Part shown: in pieces, positions 34,003 to 43,552 of the stretch
Layout: each line of letters opens with the position of its first letter
How positions within the stretch are numbered: the stretch's first letter is position 1
Assembly: GCF_000378625.1 (NCBI RefSeq)
Contig: NZ_KB905164.1
Location: forward strand, 186,001 to 250,000
Reading direction: 5' to 3'
From: Colwellia piezophila ATCC BAA-637
GTDB lineage: Bacteria > Pseudomonadota > Gammaproteobacteria > Enterobacterales > Alteromonadaceae
DNA length: 64,000 nucleotides
Program-made: the position numbers and the translations under genes
Notes under the pieces: model-generated
Databases searched by the model: none
What the model was told of the DNA's origin: nothing
The model's input: the letters and a program-made list of their open reading frames with translations, nothing else

Positions 34003-34761
34003 CTACACCGGGTTATCAATATCAACAAATACTACCTCAAGTCCATGCTCTTTCGCTAAATGCTCACCTAAAGCCTTTATACCGTAACGCTCAGTAGCGT
34101 GATGGCCTGCGGCAAAGAAGTGAATATCCATTTCATGGGCAATATGCGTGGTCTGCTCGGAAACCTCTCCTGTTAAAAACGCATCAATACCTTGCTCTGC
34201 AGCAAGCTCGATATACCCTTGACCGCCACCAGTGCACCATGCAATGGTTTTTATCGGTTTATTACTTGGCGCGGCAATATGCAAACATTGCCTTTCAAGC
34301 GTACTATCAATTAATTTCGCTAACTCGTCAGCGCTCCAAGGCGTAGCAAAGCAGCCTTGCATAGCAACACTTAATGGATTACCCACTTCTAGCGGCTCGA
34401 CATTTTCAATGTTAAATAACTTAGCAAGTTGGGCGTTATTACCAAGCTTTGGATGGATATCTAAAGGCAGGTGATAAGCAAATAAGTTAATGTCATTAAC
34501 CAATAGCGCTTTAATACGGTCGTGTTTCATGCCTCGAATCGCATAGGATTCATTTTTCCAAAAGTAGCCATGGTGCACCAATATGGCATCGGCCTTTTCA
34601 CTGATTGCACGGTCAATCAATGCTTTAGACGCAGTGACCCCTGTGATCACTTTATTAATTTGTTCACTGCCTTGAACTTGTAGGCCATTTACGGTGAAGT
34701 CTTTGATTTTTTCTGGTTTTAAAAGCCCAGTTAAATAGTGTTCTAGATCAGCTCTGTGCAT
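34003..34761 (-). CDS. Nif3-like dinuclear metal-centre protein (YbgI type)
   Basis: 252 residues, the usual size of YbgI. Metal ligands are visible in AILVHHGYFWKN (HH), NLFAYHLPLDIHPKLGNN (His/Asp) and AAGHHATERYG with EVSEQTTHIAHE. The family forms a toroidal hexamer and is annotated as GTP cyclohydrolase 1 type 2 homologue; the true reaction is uncertain. Single gene with convergent elyC at its 3' side. Confidence 0.9.
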   Translation of the reverse strand: MHRADLEHYLTGLLKPEKIKDFTVNGLQVQGSEQINKVITGVTASKALIDRAISEKADAILVHHGYFWKNESYAIRGMKHDRIKALLVNDINLFAYHLPLDIHPKLGNNAQLAKLFNIENVEPLEVGNPLSVAMQGCFATPWSADELAKLIDSTLERQCLHIAAPSNKPIKTIAWCTGGGQGYIELAAEQGIDAFLTGEVSEQTTHIAHEMDIHFFAAGHHATERYGIKALGEHLAKEHGLEVVFVDIDNPV

Positions 34762-34855
34762 AGGGGATTAGCTCAAGAATAAGTTTTAATTATCATACGT
34801 TATTAACTGATTTTTTGACACTACTGTCATTGCTGATAGCCGTTATTGCCAAGCG

Positions 34856-35608
34856 CTATTTACTGGCTTTAGGTTGATGTGAGCGTAGGCTAGTAACCTT
34901 TACGGATTGAAACTCTGGTCTTAAGTGCCATTTAGGCTTAATAGGCGTTAGCGGCAAGACACGCTTTTTCGCTACAATGACGTAAATAGATCCCAATGCC
35001 GGTAAGTAGTTTTTAGCAAAGTTATGCCATGGGCTCTGCAAGCTTTCAGCCGTTATTTTACCGGTTAAACCGGTGTGTAAACAACGCTGATCGGCCAGGA
35101 TCTCAAAACCCATTAAATGTAGCCAATCTTTAACACGCATTGGTGAAAAAAAATGTTCACTCCAAGGGTGGTTACTACGCCGGTAAGGTAATAATCGGTT
35201 TAAACCCGCCAGGCTTAACGGGTTAAACCCGGTGATTACAAGGTAGCCATTGGGGATCAATACTCTATTTGCTTCGCGCACAACATGATGAGGGTCAAGT
35301 GAAAATTCTAAGGCATGACTTAATAAGCAAACATCAACACTGTGCTCCTGCATCGGTAAATCATCAATATCACCAACGACATCCGTTAAAGAATTTTTGC
35401 CACTGACATTAATTTGATGTTTGATTGTGCAACCCGTTATTTCTATTTCACAGCTTAACGCGCCTAGCTTAATAAGATGATAACCAAAGAATTTTTGCCA
35501 CCAAGGAGCTAGTTCCTCTTCGATGGCCTTTTTAATCACATCACCATTAGGTAAAGCCTGCCAGGAATTTGGATAATGTGGTTGTCGAAAAGCTAACGCA
35601 GGTTTCAT
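34856..35608 (-). CDS. SAM-dependent methyltransferase (YafS-like)
   Basis: 250 residues, class I methyltransferase. The central region DVCLLSHALEFSLDPHHVVREANRVLIPNGYLVI is a Methyltransf_11 motif IV-VI. The usual glycine-rich motif I is weak. Gene order with gloB and mltD, divergent from gloB, matches E. coli yafS-gloB-mltD, so I assign the YafS-like family. Its substrate is not known. Confidence 0.8.
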   Translation of the reverse strand: MKPALAFRQPHYPNSWQALPNGDVIKKAIEEELAPWWQKFFGYHLIKLGALSCEIEITGCTIKHQINVSGKNSLTDVVGDIDDLPMQEHSVDVCLLSHALEFSLDPHHVVREANRVLIPNGYLVITGFNPLSLAGLNRLLPYRRSNHPWSEHFFSPMRVKDWLHLMGFEILADQRCLHTGLTGKITAESLQSPWHNFAKNYLPALGSIYVIVAKKRVLPLTPIKPKWHLRPEFQSVKVTSLRSHQPKASK

Positions 35609-35737
35609 AGAGTCTTCTTTTAGGCGTATAATGGGGGAGATGGTTATAGTCTAACGATTCGACTTATAACTCATTCACCACCCGTAAATTAACGATATCA
35701 AAACTAAGTATATAACGAACTAAAGGTAAAATCTTAT

Positions 35738-36535
35738 ATGTCTAACTCTCATCCGCAAGTGACCGCTATAAAGGCTTTTAACGATAATTATATTTGGGCG
35801 CTGACGAATCCAAGCAACAAGAACACAGCGCTCGTTGACCCTGGCGATGCTGCTGTGTGTATCGAATATTTACAAGCCAATGAGTTGACTTTATCGGCTA
35901 TTTTAATTACTCATCATCATCCAGATCATGTTGGCGGCATCAATAAGCTACTTGAGTATGCTAAAGCTAACGATTGGCCAGTGACGGTATATGGCCCCGC
36001 GTCTGAAGGAATTGCTCAGCTCGATGTGACACTGGTTGAGAATGATACTGTCAACTTAACCACACTCAATTGCCAATTCAGTGTGGTCGATCTTCCAGGG
36101 CACACCAATGGTCATATTGCCTATTATAATGCAGTGATGCTTTTCTGTGGTGACACCCTATTTTCCGGAGGCTGTGGGCGCTTATTTGAAGGTTCTCCTG
36201 AGCAGATGCATCAGTCCCTAACAAAGTTAGCTAACTTACCGGCACAAACATTAGTGTATTGCGCCCATGAATATACTCAAGCCAATTTAGCCTTTGCCCT
36301 AGCGGTTGAACCTGAGAACTGCGACCTGAATAATTATTCAGAGCTGGTAAAGGTAAAGCGCAAAAAAAACCAAGCCACCATTCCAAGCAACATTGCCCTT
36401 GAGCTAAAAATAAATCCTTTTCTTCGCTGTCACGAGCCAAGCATTAAGCAAGCAGCGCAAGCTTATACCAATAAAAACCAACAGACTGATAGTGATGTTT
36501 TTACCGTGATTAGAGCGTGGAAAGATAACTTCTAG
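35738..36535 (+). CDS. gloB: Hydroxyacylglutathione hydrolase (glyoxalase II)
   Basis: 265 residues, metallo-beta-lactamase fold. ITHHHPDHVGG is the THxHxDH binuclear metal motif, followed by DLPGHTNGHIAYY, LFCGDTLFSGGCGRLFEG and CAHEYTQANLAFA. The C-terminal helical domain (NPFLRCHEPSIKQ) is typical of GloB. It hydrolyses S-lactoylglutathione to lactate and glutathione in methylglyoxal detoxification. Divergent from the yafS-like gene and upstream of mltD. Confidence 0.95.
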   Translation: MSNSHPQVTAIKAFNDNYIWALTNPSNKNTALVDPGDAAVCIEYLQANELTLSAILITHHHPDHVGGINKLLEYAKANDWPVTVYGPASEGIAQLDVTLVENDTVNLTTLNCQFSVVDLPGHTNGHIAYYNAVMLFCGDTLFSGGCGRLFEGSPEQMHQSLTKLANLPAQTLVYCAHEYTQANLAFALAVEPENCDLNNYSELVKVKRKKNQATIPSNIALELKINPFLRCHEPSIKQAAQAYTNKNQQTDSDVFTVIRAWKDNF

Positions 36536-36640
36536 TGGCTAAGTTAACCAAGGGGTTATCGCGGGTTTTATTTTAAAGTAATGGTTTAATATGCTAATCT
36601 CCCCAATCATTTTTATTCCCGCTAAGCTTACTGGTTGTTC

Positions 36641-38305
36641 ATGAAGTATTTATTATTACCTGTTATTGTTCTTTTAGCCGGCTGTCAAAGCCTCCCAAGC
36701 AGTGATGGTGATGCCATTACCGATAGCCACATTGCTAAGCCTAATGCTGACATTGCCGAGCCAACTGAAATCAATCAAGCTTTGTTAGCCGATGAAAGTA
36801 TCGATGTTATCCACCCGGTTGCTGATGTTGACTTTTCATTAAATAATACTTTAAAAGATCCGAAACTCGTTGAAAAAAATGGTATTTGGCCGCGTATTCG
36901 TAGCCAAATAACCTTTGATATCCCCGAGCAAAAGCGTCTGATTTCACAGCGAAATTGGTATGTAAAACATCCAAATTACCTAAAGCGTGTTGCCAAACGT
37001 GCTGAGCCATTTCTTTTTTATATTGTTGAAGAATTAGAAAAAAATGACATGCCTATTGAACTAGCCCTTTTACCGGTAGTAGAAAGTGCCTTTGACCCTT
37101 TTGCCTATTCACACGGTCGCGCTTCTGGTATGTGGCAATTTGTTCCGGCTACCGGCGAACGTTTTGGCATGAAGCAAAACTGGTGGTATGACGGCAGACG
37201 AGATATTGTCGCCTCCACTGAAGGTGCGATTAAATACCTTAAGTACTTACATCGATTTTTCGATGGCGACTGGATGTTAGCGCTAGCGGCTTATAACTCA
37301 GGTGAAGGCCGAGTTAGACGAGCGGTTCGAAAAAATAAACGCTTAGGTAAACCTACCGATTTTTGGTCCCTTGACCTACCCAAAGAAACCCGTGCTTATG
37401 TACCAAAACTACTTGCCTTGGCTGATATTATAAAACGTCCTGAACATTTCGGTTTAACGCTTTATCCTATCGAAAATAAAAGTGTTTTGAGTCAGGTTGA
37501 TATTAAATCTCAGCTTGACCTAGCAAAAGCGGCGACATTAGCGGGTTTATCTTTAGCTGAATTACAGCGTTTAAATCCCGGTTTTAATCGTTGGGCCACC
37601 GATCCTGACGGTCCTCATCGTTTATTATTACCCTCTCATAGCGTAGAAAAATTTGAGCTAGGACTGAACAAGTTAAGTAAAAAGGATCGTCTTGCTTGGC
37701 AACGTTATAAAATTAAAGATGGCGACAATTTGGGTGTTATCGCCAATAAATTTAATACCCGTGTTGACTTAATACAGCAAGCGAACAATATTCAAGGCAA
37801 TCAAATTCGTGCCGGCAAACATTTACTCATTCCTGTTGCCGCCAAATCGCTCGACAGTTATGTTTTTTCACAAGAGCAACGTATTGCTAAAAAACAAAAC
37901 AGAAAACAAAATGGTCATAAGCTAATTCATACCGTCAAATCAGGCGATAATTTATGGGATCTAGGCCGTAAATATAAAGTTACGGGCAAGAGTATTGCTA
38001 AATGGAATGGCTTTGCCCCGAGAGACTCCTTAAAAGTTGGTCAAAAATTAGTGGTTTGGCAAAAGGATGCCAATAGAGCTAAAAAATCACGTTATGCCAA
38101 TACTGTCATGGGTAACAATATAGAAAATGCCATAATACGTAATATTACTTATAAAGTTCGCAGTGGTGACTCTTTTGCCCGTATTGCTGATAAGTTTAAT
38201 GTTCGCATAAGTGATATTGAGCGGTGGAACAATCTCGATAGGAAGAAATACTTACAACCAGGTCAACGATTAAAGCTTTCTGTTGATGTAACTAATAACA
38301 TCTAG
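36641..38305 (+). CDS. mltD: Membrane-bound lytic murein transglycosylase D
   Basis: 554 residues from ATG 36641. The lipoprotein signal VIVLLAGCQS puts the lipid on Cys14. The SLT domain has LALLPVVESAFDPFAYSHGRASGMWQF with the catalytic Glu, and WMLALAAYNSGEGRVRRAV. At least three LysM repeats follow (YKIKDGDNLGVIANKF, HTVKSGDNLWDLGRKY, YKVRSGDSFARIADKF) at about residues 360, 440 and 505. It cleaves peptidoglycan to 1,6-anhydromuropeptides at the outer membrane. Terminated by the hairpin at 38346. Confidence 0.94.
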   Translation: MKYLLLPVIVLLAGCQSLPSSDGDAITDSHIAKPNADIAEPTEINQALLADESIDVIHPVADVDFSLNNTLKDPKLVEKNGIWPRIRSQITFDIPEQKRLISQRNWYVKHPNYLKRVAKRAEPFLFYIVEELEKNDMPIELALLPVVESAFDPFAYSHGRASGMWQFVPATGERFGMKQNWWYDGRRDIVASTEGAIKYLKYLHRFFDGDWMLALAAYNSGEGRVRRAVRKNKRLGKPTDFWSLDLPKETRAYVPKLLALADIIKRPEHFGLTLYPIENKSVLSQVDIKSQLDLAKAATLAGLSLAELQRLNPGFNRWATDPDGPHRLLLPSHSVEKFELGLNKLSKKDRLAWQRYKIKDGDNLGVIANKFNTRVDLIQQANNIQGNQIRAGKHLLIPVAAKSLDSYVFSQEQRIAKKQNRKQNGHKLIHTVKSGDNLWDLGRKYKVTGKSIAKWNGFAPRDSLKVGQKLVVWQKDANRAKKSRYANTVMGNNIENAIIRNITYKVRSGDSFARIADKFNVRISDIERWNNLDRKKYLQPGQRLKLSVDVTNNI

Positions 38306-38345
38306 CCGTAAGTTTCAACTTTATTTAGAACTGATTAATTTATAT

Positions 38346-38390
38346 AAAAAAGCGAGCTGACTAGCATTAAGCTAACCGGCTCGCTTTTTT
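38346..38390. terminator. Bidirectional terminator between mltD and the converging lipoprotein gene
   Basis: AAAAAGCGAGC ... GCTCGCTTTTT: a strong GC-capped stem with A-run and T-run on both sides, so it serves both strands. Confidence 0.85.
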
Positions 38391-38434
38391 ACTTATATTG
38401 CTGTGAAATGTCAGCAATATAAGTAAACCGTGAT

Positions 38435-38908
38435 TTATAAGCGCTGACTGGTAAAGTCGACAAAAAAGCTTTGGCTTTTGCCATCAATATTTGCGGTTAC
38501 CCATAAACGCCAATCCATCAACTCCTCATGACAGCTTGCTAATAAGCTTTGAGCGGAATAAACATCCGAGCCCTCTTTTTTATTGAAAAATACCGGCACC
38601 TTGCCCATAAACATGTCTTTGCCTTCCAAGTGAGCCGATATCTTGGTTATCTTATTTTTACCGCCTTGGTGAGGCAAGGTAGACAACTGAATAACGAAAG
38701 GTAGCTCTGTTTTAATTTTATCTGATAACTGAACTTGAGAAAACTTCACGCTAAAATTAGCGAGTACCGTGTTAATTTCACATTGGCTTTGACTGCCAAT
38801 ACATTGCGGAACTAGCTTTACGGCCTCAGCTGCAGAGCTCTGCTCGTTTGCAGGGGTACAGGCGCTGATACTGAAGAGTAACGCTAGCCATGAAAGATGT
38901 TTTAACAC
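38435..38908 (-). CDS. Hypothetical lipoprotein
   Basis: 157 residues. The signal SWLALLFSISACTPAN has a lipobox (Cys17). The mature protein is beta-rich with one cysteine pair candidate (CIGSQSQC, plus SCHEELMDW). I do not recognise the family. It is alone, between mltD and the cbb3 operon and transcribed away from it. Confidence 0.65.
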   Translation of the reverse strand: MLKHLSWLALLFSISACTPANEQSSAAEAVKLVPQCIGSQSQCEINTVLANFSVKFSQVQLSDKIKTELPFVIQLSTLPHQGGKNKITKISAHLEGKDMFMGKVPVFFNKKEGSDVYSAQSLLASCHEELMDWRLWVTANIDGKSQSFFVDFTSQRL

Positions 38909-39458
38909 TGTTCTACCTAGTTTCTTATATGAAGTCGTTATTATCTATCAAGGTCAATAAACTAGCTACCATTAGTTATCTACACTATAGCCCACCTAAC
39001 CTTAGCGATTGTACGAGAGTGAATGACACCCCCTTAACGATCAATAGTACTTGTGGCCTTTTTATTTTTAAAAAATACGTCTATAAATAAGATTACTGCT
39101 TTGCATGGAAATGTTTGTTAATTGATAAAAAGTAATTCGCATGGAATATTTGCTAACTCATTGAGTTACTTTTGTCTTTTTATTGAACAATTAATATCCA
39201 TAAGCGTTAAAGGGCAATTATCTTTTGTTGATCCACATCAAATTTAAACGCGCATAGTTGTTGATTTATAACCTCCCCAAAGGGTAAAATTGCGAGGATT
39301 TTGACATATCTGCTTACAGCGATGTGACATATCTCATGGCTCAATGAGCAAATACATAGAATTAGTATAAATTGTGTCCTATATCTAAGGCTTTTCACGT
39401 TTAGGTATTACAGCAAGAAATACTTTCTGATTAATAATAACACTGCGGAATTTTTAAC
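38909..39458. other. Long intergenic region upstream of ccoN
   Basis: 550 bases. Short ORFs here look accidental: they are without Shine-Dalgarno and one overlaps the FNR box. The supportable content is the FNR site and promoter at 39228-39272. About 180 bases of 5' leader between the predicted start of transcription and ccoN show no clear riboswitch. Confidence 0.5.
39228..39241. promoter_or_regulatory. FNR box upstream of ccoN
   Basis: TTGATCCACATCAA is a perfect match to TTGAT-N4-ATCAA. A -10-like TATAAC lies at 39267-39272, so transcription would begin near 39279. The box centre is then about -44, close to the -41.5 of FNR-activated class II promoters. The cbb3 operon is thus expected to be induced at low oxygen by the FNR protein encoded at 47098. 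Confidence 0.85.
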
Positions 39459-40883
39459 ATGACCACAAGTAATACGTCAGCAGTAGACTACAACTTCGAT
39501 GTTGTACGTCAGTTTACTGTAATGACTGTAATCTGGGGAATCGTTGGTACACTAGTAGGTGTACTTATCGCGGGACAATTAATTTGGCCTGCGTTAAACT
39601 TTGATACACCTTGGTTAACCTACTCCCGTCTTCGTCCACTTCATACTAATGCTGTAATTTTTGCTTTTGGTACAAGTGCTTTATTTGCTACATCTTATTA
39701 CGTTGTGCAACGTACCTGTCAAACCCGACTATTTGGCGGTAAATTAGCTGCCTTCACCTTTTGGGGTTGGCAAGCAGTTATCGTAGCCGCGGTGATTACT
39801 TTACCTTTAGGTTATACCTCATCAAAAGAGTATGCAGAGCTAGAATGGCCTATTGACATTCTCATTGCCGTGGTATGGATTTCCTACGCCATTGTTTTCT
39901 TTGGTACCCTAATTAAACGTAAAACTTCACATATTTACGTTGCTAACTGGTTCTTTGGTGGTTTTATTATTACCGTTATGGTGTTACACATTGGTAACTC
40001 AATGGTAATCCCTATTTCGGCGATGAAGTCATACTCAATTTACTCTGGTGCTATCGATGCCATGATGCAGTGGTGGTATGGTCATAACGCCGTTGGTTTC
40101 TTATTAACTGCTGGTTTCTTAGGTATGATGTATTACTTCGTACCTAAACAAGCGGAACGTCCAGTTTACTCTTACCGTTTATCTATTGTTCATTTCTGGG
40201 CATTAGTTTCTCTTTATATCTGGGCTGGCCCTCATCACTTACATTACACAGCACTGCCTGATTGGGCACAGTCTGTTGGTATGGTAATGTCTATCGTATT
40301 ATTCCTGCCTTCATGGGGTGGTATGATCAATGGTATTATGACTTTATCAGGTGCCTGGCATAAACTTCGCACTGATCCTATTTTACGCTTCTTAATTGTT
40401 TCATTATCTTTCTATGGTATGTCTACCTTCGAAGGCCCAATGATGGCAATTAAATCGGTAAATGCTTTATCTCATTACACTGACTGGACTATTGGTCACG
40501 TACACTCAGGCGCGCTAGGTTGGGTTGCGATGATTTCAATTGGTGCTATGTACCATTTAATCCCCGTATTATTCAATCAGGGTCGTATGTTCAGTATTCG
40601 TCTGATTAACGTACATTTCTGGTTACACACTTCAGGCGTAGTACTGTATATCGTCGCGATGTGGATTTCAGGTGTCATGCAAGGGTTAATGTGGAGAGCT
40701 GTAAACAGTGACGGTACGTTAACGTACAGTTTTGTTGAAAGTTTAACTGCATCTTACCCCTTCTATTTTATGCGTTTCGTCGGCGGTATATTAGTGGTTT
40801 CTGGCTTCTTATTAATGGCCTACAACATGTTTAAAACTATTTATGCTAAAGACGGAAGTCTTAAGCCTATTGAAGCAGAATAA
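39459..40883 (+). CDS. ccoN: cbb3-type cytochrome c oxidase subunit I
   Basis: 474 residues, about 12 membrane segments. Catalytic subunit carrying low-spin haem b and the haem b3-CuB site; ligand histidines lie in [40 protein letters not shown] and [13 protein letters not shown]. The covalent His-Tyr is typical of this family. First gene of ccoNOQP; reduces oxygen with high affinity at the inner membrane. Confidence 0.97.
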   Translation: MTTSNTSAVDYNFDVVRQFTVMTVIWGIVGTLVGVLIAGQLIWPALNFDTPWLTYSRLRPLHTNAVIFAFGTSALFATSYYVVQRTCQTRLFGGKLAAFTFWGWQAVIVAAVITLPLGYTSSKEYAELEWPIDILIAVVWISYAIVFFGTLIKRKTSHIYVANWFFGGFIITVMVLHIGNSMVIPISAMKSYSIYSGAIDAMMQWWYGHNAVGFLLTAGFLGMMYYFVPKQAERPVYSYRLSIVHFWALVSLYIWAGPHHLHYTALPDWAQSVGMVMSIVLFLPSWGGMINGIMTLSGAWHKLRTDPILRFLIVSLSFYGMSTFEGPMMAIKSVNALSHYTDWTIGHVHSGALGWVAMISIGAMYHLIPVLFNQGRMFSIRLINVHFWLHTSGVVLYIVAMWISGVMQGLMWRAVNSDGTLTYSFVESLTASYPFYFMRFVGGILVVSGFLLMAYNMFKTIYAKDGSLKPIEAE

Positions 40884-40894
40884 GGAGAATAGAC

Positions 40895-41539
40895 ATGAAA
40901 AATTCACATGAAATAGTCGAAAAAAATGTTGGCCTGTTCTTTCTCTTTACAGTCTTTGCAATCAGCATCGGTGGTTTAGTAGAGATTACGCCGCTGTTTT
41001 TCCAAAAGGAATTGTCAACACCGGTTGATAATTTAAAACCTTATACTGCCCTGCAAATGGAAGGTCGTGATATTTATATCCGTGAAGGTTGTAATAACTG
41101 TCATAGCCAAATGATCCGCCCTTTTAGAGCGGAAACAGAACGTTATGGTCACTATAGTGTTGCTGGTGAGCACGTTTGGGAACATCCATTTTTATGGGGT
41201 TCAAAACGTACTGGCCCTGATTTAGCCCGTGTTGGCGGACGTTACAGTGATGATTGGCACATTGCCCATTTAACGGATCCTCGTTCAGTGGTACCTGAGT
41301 CAAACATGCCCGCTTATAATTGGTTAAACACCAATACTCTTGATGGTGAGTTAACGGGTAAAAAGCTTGATACATTTAACTTTTTAACCCGTAACCGTAC
41401 TCATAAAGACGAAAATGGCAAGGCAATTCCGCTTTATACTCAAGCAGAAATTGATGGCGCTAAAGATGCGGTTAAAGGTAAAACTGAAATGAGTGCCTTG
41501 ATTGCTTACTTGCAATCACTTGGCCATGCGTTGAAGTAG
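40895..41539 (+). CDS. ccoO: cbb3 oxidase subunit II (monohaem cytochrome c)
   Basis: 214 residues with one N-terminal membrane anchor ([17 protein letters not shown]). The haem c site [12 protein letters not shown] and the Met ligand region [12 protein letters not shown] are visible. It carries electrons from CcoP to CcoN. Eleven bases after ccoN. Confidence 0.97.
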   Translation: MKNSHEIVEKNVGLFFLFTVFAISIGGLVEITPLFFQKELSTPVDNLKPYTALQMEGRDIYIREGCNNCHSQMIRPFRAETERYGHYSVAGEHVWEHPFLWGSKRTGPDLARVGGRYSDDWHIAHLTDPRSVVPESNMPAYNWLNTNTLDGELTGKKLDTFNFLTRNRTHKDENGKAIPLYTQAEIDGAKDAVKGKTEMSALIAYLQSLGHALK

Positions 41540-41557
41540 CCACACTTTGGAGTAATC

Positions 41558-41764
41558 ATGGATTACGGAACACTTAGAGGGCTTGTTGCCCTCCTTATAT
41601 TGGCGTTGTTTATTATCATTGTTGTATGGTCATATTCAAAAAAGCGTAAAGACTCATTTGATGATGTCGCAAACTCTATTTTTGACGATGATGAAGTAAA
41701 TACTGTAAATAAAAAGCGCCCTACTGATAAAGATAACAAACAGGAGACGAATAATAATGTCTAG
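41558..41764 (+). CDS. ccoQ: cbb3 oxidase subunit CcoQ
   Basis: 68 residues, one membrane segment (LVALLILALFIIIVVWSYSKKRK), then an acidic tail with FDDVANSIFDDDE. Stabilises the complex. Its end overlaps the start of ccoP by 8 bases. Confidence 0.92.
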   Translation: MDYGTLRGLVALLILALFIIIVVWSYSKKRKDSFDDVANSIFDDDEVNTVNKKRPTDKDNKQETNNNV

Positions 41765-42728
41765 CTTCTGGAACATATGGATTTGGGTTCTTTCCCTGGG
41801 CACACTGATAGGTTGTTTTTTACTACTGCGTTGGTGCTCAAAGAACTTTGCAGGCGTTAAAGAAGGCGAATCAATGGGTCATTCGTTTGACGGCATTGAA
41901 GAGTTAAACAACCCCTTACCTAAATGGTGGAGTACGTTTTTCTTACTCACTATCGTTTGGGCATTTGGTTATATCGCACTTTATGGTTTAGGTAGTTGGA
42001 CTGGTCTTTTAGGCTGGAAAAGCTCAAACCAAGGCATATTAAATCTCGCCGAATCAAGGGCTAAAACATTAGAGTATTTAAACAAAGACTCTGGCGTATT
42101 GGTACAATATGACCGAGAAGTTGCTGCTGCCGATGCTAAATATGGTCCGATTTTCGATGCTTACGCTGCGCGTAGCATTGAAGATTTAGCCACTGATGGC
42201 GAAGCGCTTAAAGTTGGTCAACGTTTGTTTATTCAAAATTGTTCTCAATGTCATGGCTCTGATGCGCACGGTACTACCGGCTTCCCTAACCTAGCTGATA
42301 AAGACTGGTTATATGGCGGCAGTCCTGAAACCATTAAAGAGACTATTATGAATGGTCGTAAAGCATCTGGCATGATGGCTTGGGAAGGCGCATTAGGCGG
42401 CGAACAAGGTGTTAAAGAAGTTGCTGCTTACGTTATCAGCCTAAGTGGTCGCTCTGTTGACCCTGATTTAGCGAAAGCAGGTAAAGGTAAATTTGCCTTA
42501 TGTGCTGGTTGTCATGGCTCTGAAGGTCAAGGCAGCTTAGCCTTAGGTTTACCAATGGGCGCACCAAACTTAACCGATAACATCTGGTTGTATGGTGGTT
42601 CAAAACGTGCAATTGAAGAGTCAATTCGTTACGGTCGTGCTGGTGTTATGCCGCCATGGAAAGACATACTTGGTGAAGAGAAAGTTCACTTGATCAGTGC
42701 TTATGTTTATAGTCTTTCTCAAGATTAA
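41757..42728 (+). CDS. ccoP: cbb3 oxidase subunit III (dihaem cytochrome c)
   Basis: 323 residues with two N-terminal membrane segments and two cytochrome c domains, CSQCHGSDAHG (about residue 160) and CAGCHGSEGQG (about residue 248). Met ligands lie in ASGMMAWEG and AGVMPPWKD. It accepts electrons from soluble cytochromes. Followed by a terminator. Confidence 0.96.
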   Translation: MSSFWNIWIWVLSLGTLIGCFLLLRWCSKNFAGVKEGESMGHSFDGIEELNNPLPKWWSTFFLLTIVWAFGYIALYGLGSWTGLLGWKSSNQGILNLAESRAKTLEYLNKDSGVLVQYDREVAAADAKYGPIFDAYAARSIEDLATDGEALKVGQRLFIQNCSQCHGSDAHGTTGFPNLADKDWLYGGSPETIKETIMNGRKASGMMAWEGALGGEQGVKEVAAYVISLSGRSVDPDLAKAGKGKFALCAGCHGSEGQGSLALGLPMGAPNLTDNIWLYGGSKRAIEESIRYGRAGVMPPWKDILGEEKVHLISAYVYSLSQD

Positions 42729-42789
42729 CTTATAGTACTGGGCTGTTTCTACCACGAGTACTGCGCGGTTGAAACCCCGCCTACAAAAG

Positions 42790-42823
42790 CCCTTGTTACA
42801 CTTTGTAATCAAGGGTTTTTTTT
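42790..42823 (+). terminator. Terminator after ccoP
   Basis: CCCTTGTTAC/GTAATCAAGGG stem with a one-base bulge, followed by T8. It separates the structural genes from the assembly genes. Confidence 0.85.
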
Positions 42824-42919
42824 CTGGCTAATACTGCACTGAAAACTAGCTGCTGGCTAAGAATAAAGTTATAATCTCATCACTTTTATTACCATACATC
42901 AAACCTACTATTATTTATT

Positions 42920-43453
42920 ATGGCTTCATCTAACCTTATGAAAACATCTGAACCTGAGCAAATCTCTTATTGGTATCGTGAACCTTGGGCTTGGGTAGTA
43001 TTCCTTTTACCTTTAAAGGCGATTGTCGTCGGTATACCTTATTATATAATTGCCAATACCAATCCAGATCCCCTCGTCATTGGCGATTACTACAAAAAGG
43101 GTAAATATATTAACTTAGAAGTCTCTAAGGTTAAATTGGCGCAAAAGTTAGGCATGAAGTTCGCCCTTAAAATGACTGGCAACGAGTTGATTATCAAACC
43201 AACGGGCATTGATAAAATATTCCCGGTACTCAATGTGAATTTTTTCCATCCAACTTTGGAAGGCAGAGATTTTTCATTAGCGTTAACCGCTGATGGTAAC
43301 GGACATTTCAGACACCAATTCGATCACTCAGTTGCGGGTAAATGGAAGCTAACGATAAGCTCTTTTGAAGGCAAGTGGAAGATTCAAAATACCATTTACT
43401 TACCGCAAACTGATTTTATTGATATCTTGCCCGACCCAACTAGAGCTCAATAA
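42920..43453 (+). CDS. fixH: FixH family protein
   Basis: 177 residues with one membrane segment (WAWVVFLLPLKAIVVGIPYYIIAN) and a periplasmic beta domain. FixH/CcoH is needed for cbb3 maturation, probably helping CcoI-delivered copper reach CcoN. Its place between ccoP and ccoI supports this. Confidence 0.85.
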   Translation: MASSNLMKTSEPEQISYWYREPWAWVVFLLPLKAIVVGIPYYIIANTNPDPLVIGDYYKKGKYINLEVSKVKLAQKLGMKFALKMTGNELIIKPTGIDKIFPVLNVNFFHPTLEGRDFSLALTADGNGHFRHQFDHSVAGKWKLTISSFEGKWKIQNTIYLPQTDFIDILPDPTRAQ

Positions 43454-43508
43454 CGACCATGGATGCCTAAGCTTCTCAGGCAAATATCCCCTTTCCTCTC
43501 AACCCTAT

Positions 43509-43538
43509 AAGCAGACGCTAAGCTAACGTCTGCTTTTA
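43509..43538 (+). terminator. Terminator after fixH
   Basis: AAGCAGACG/CGTCTGCTT with a 9-base loop and a trailing TTT. It lies just before ccoI, so read-through or a separate promoter must supply ccoI. Confidence 0.65.
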
Positions 43539-43552
43539 TTAGCAAGTAAGCC

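Noticed and set aside
38890..39090. 66-codon plus-strand ORF upstream of ccoN
   Set aside because: It overlaps the lipoprotein start on the other strand, has no Shine-Dalgarno and no protein-like composition.
39207..39398. 63-codon minus-strand ORF upstream of ccoN
   Set aside because: It covers the FNR box and the predicted promoter of ccoN; probably accidental.
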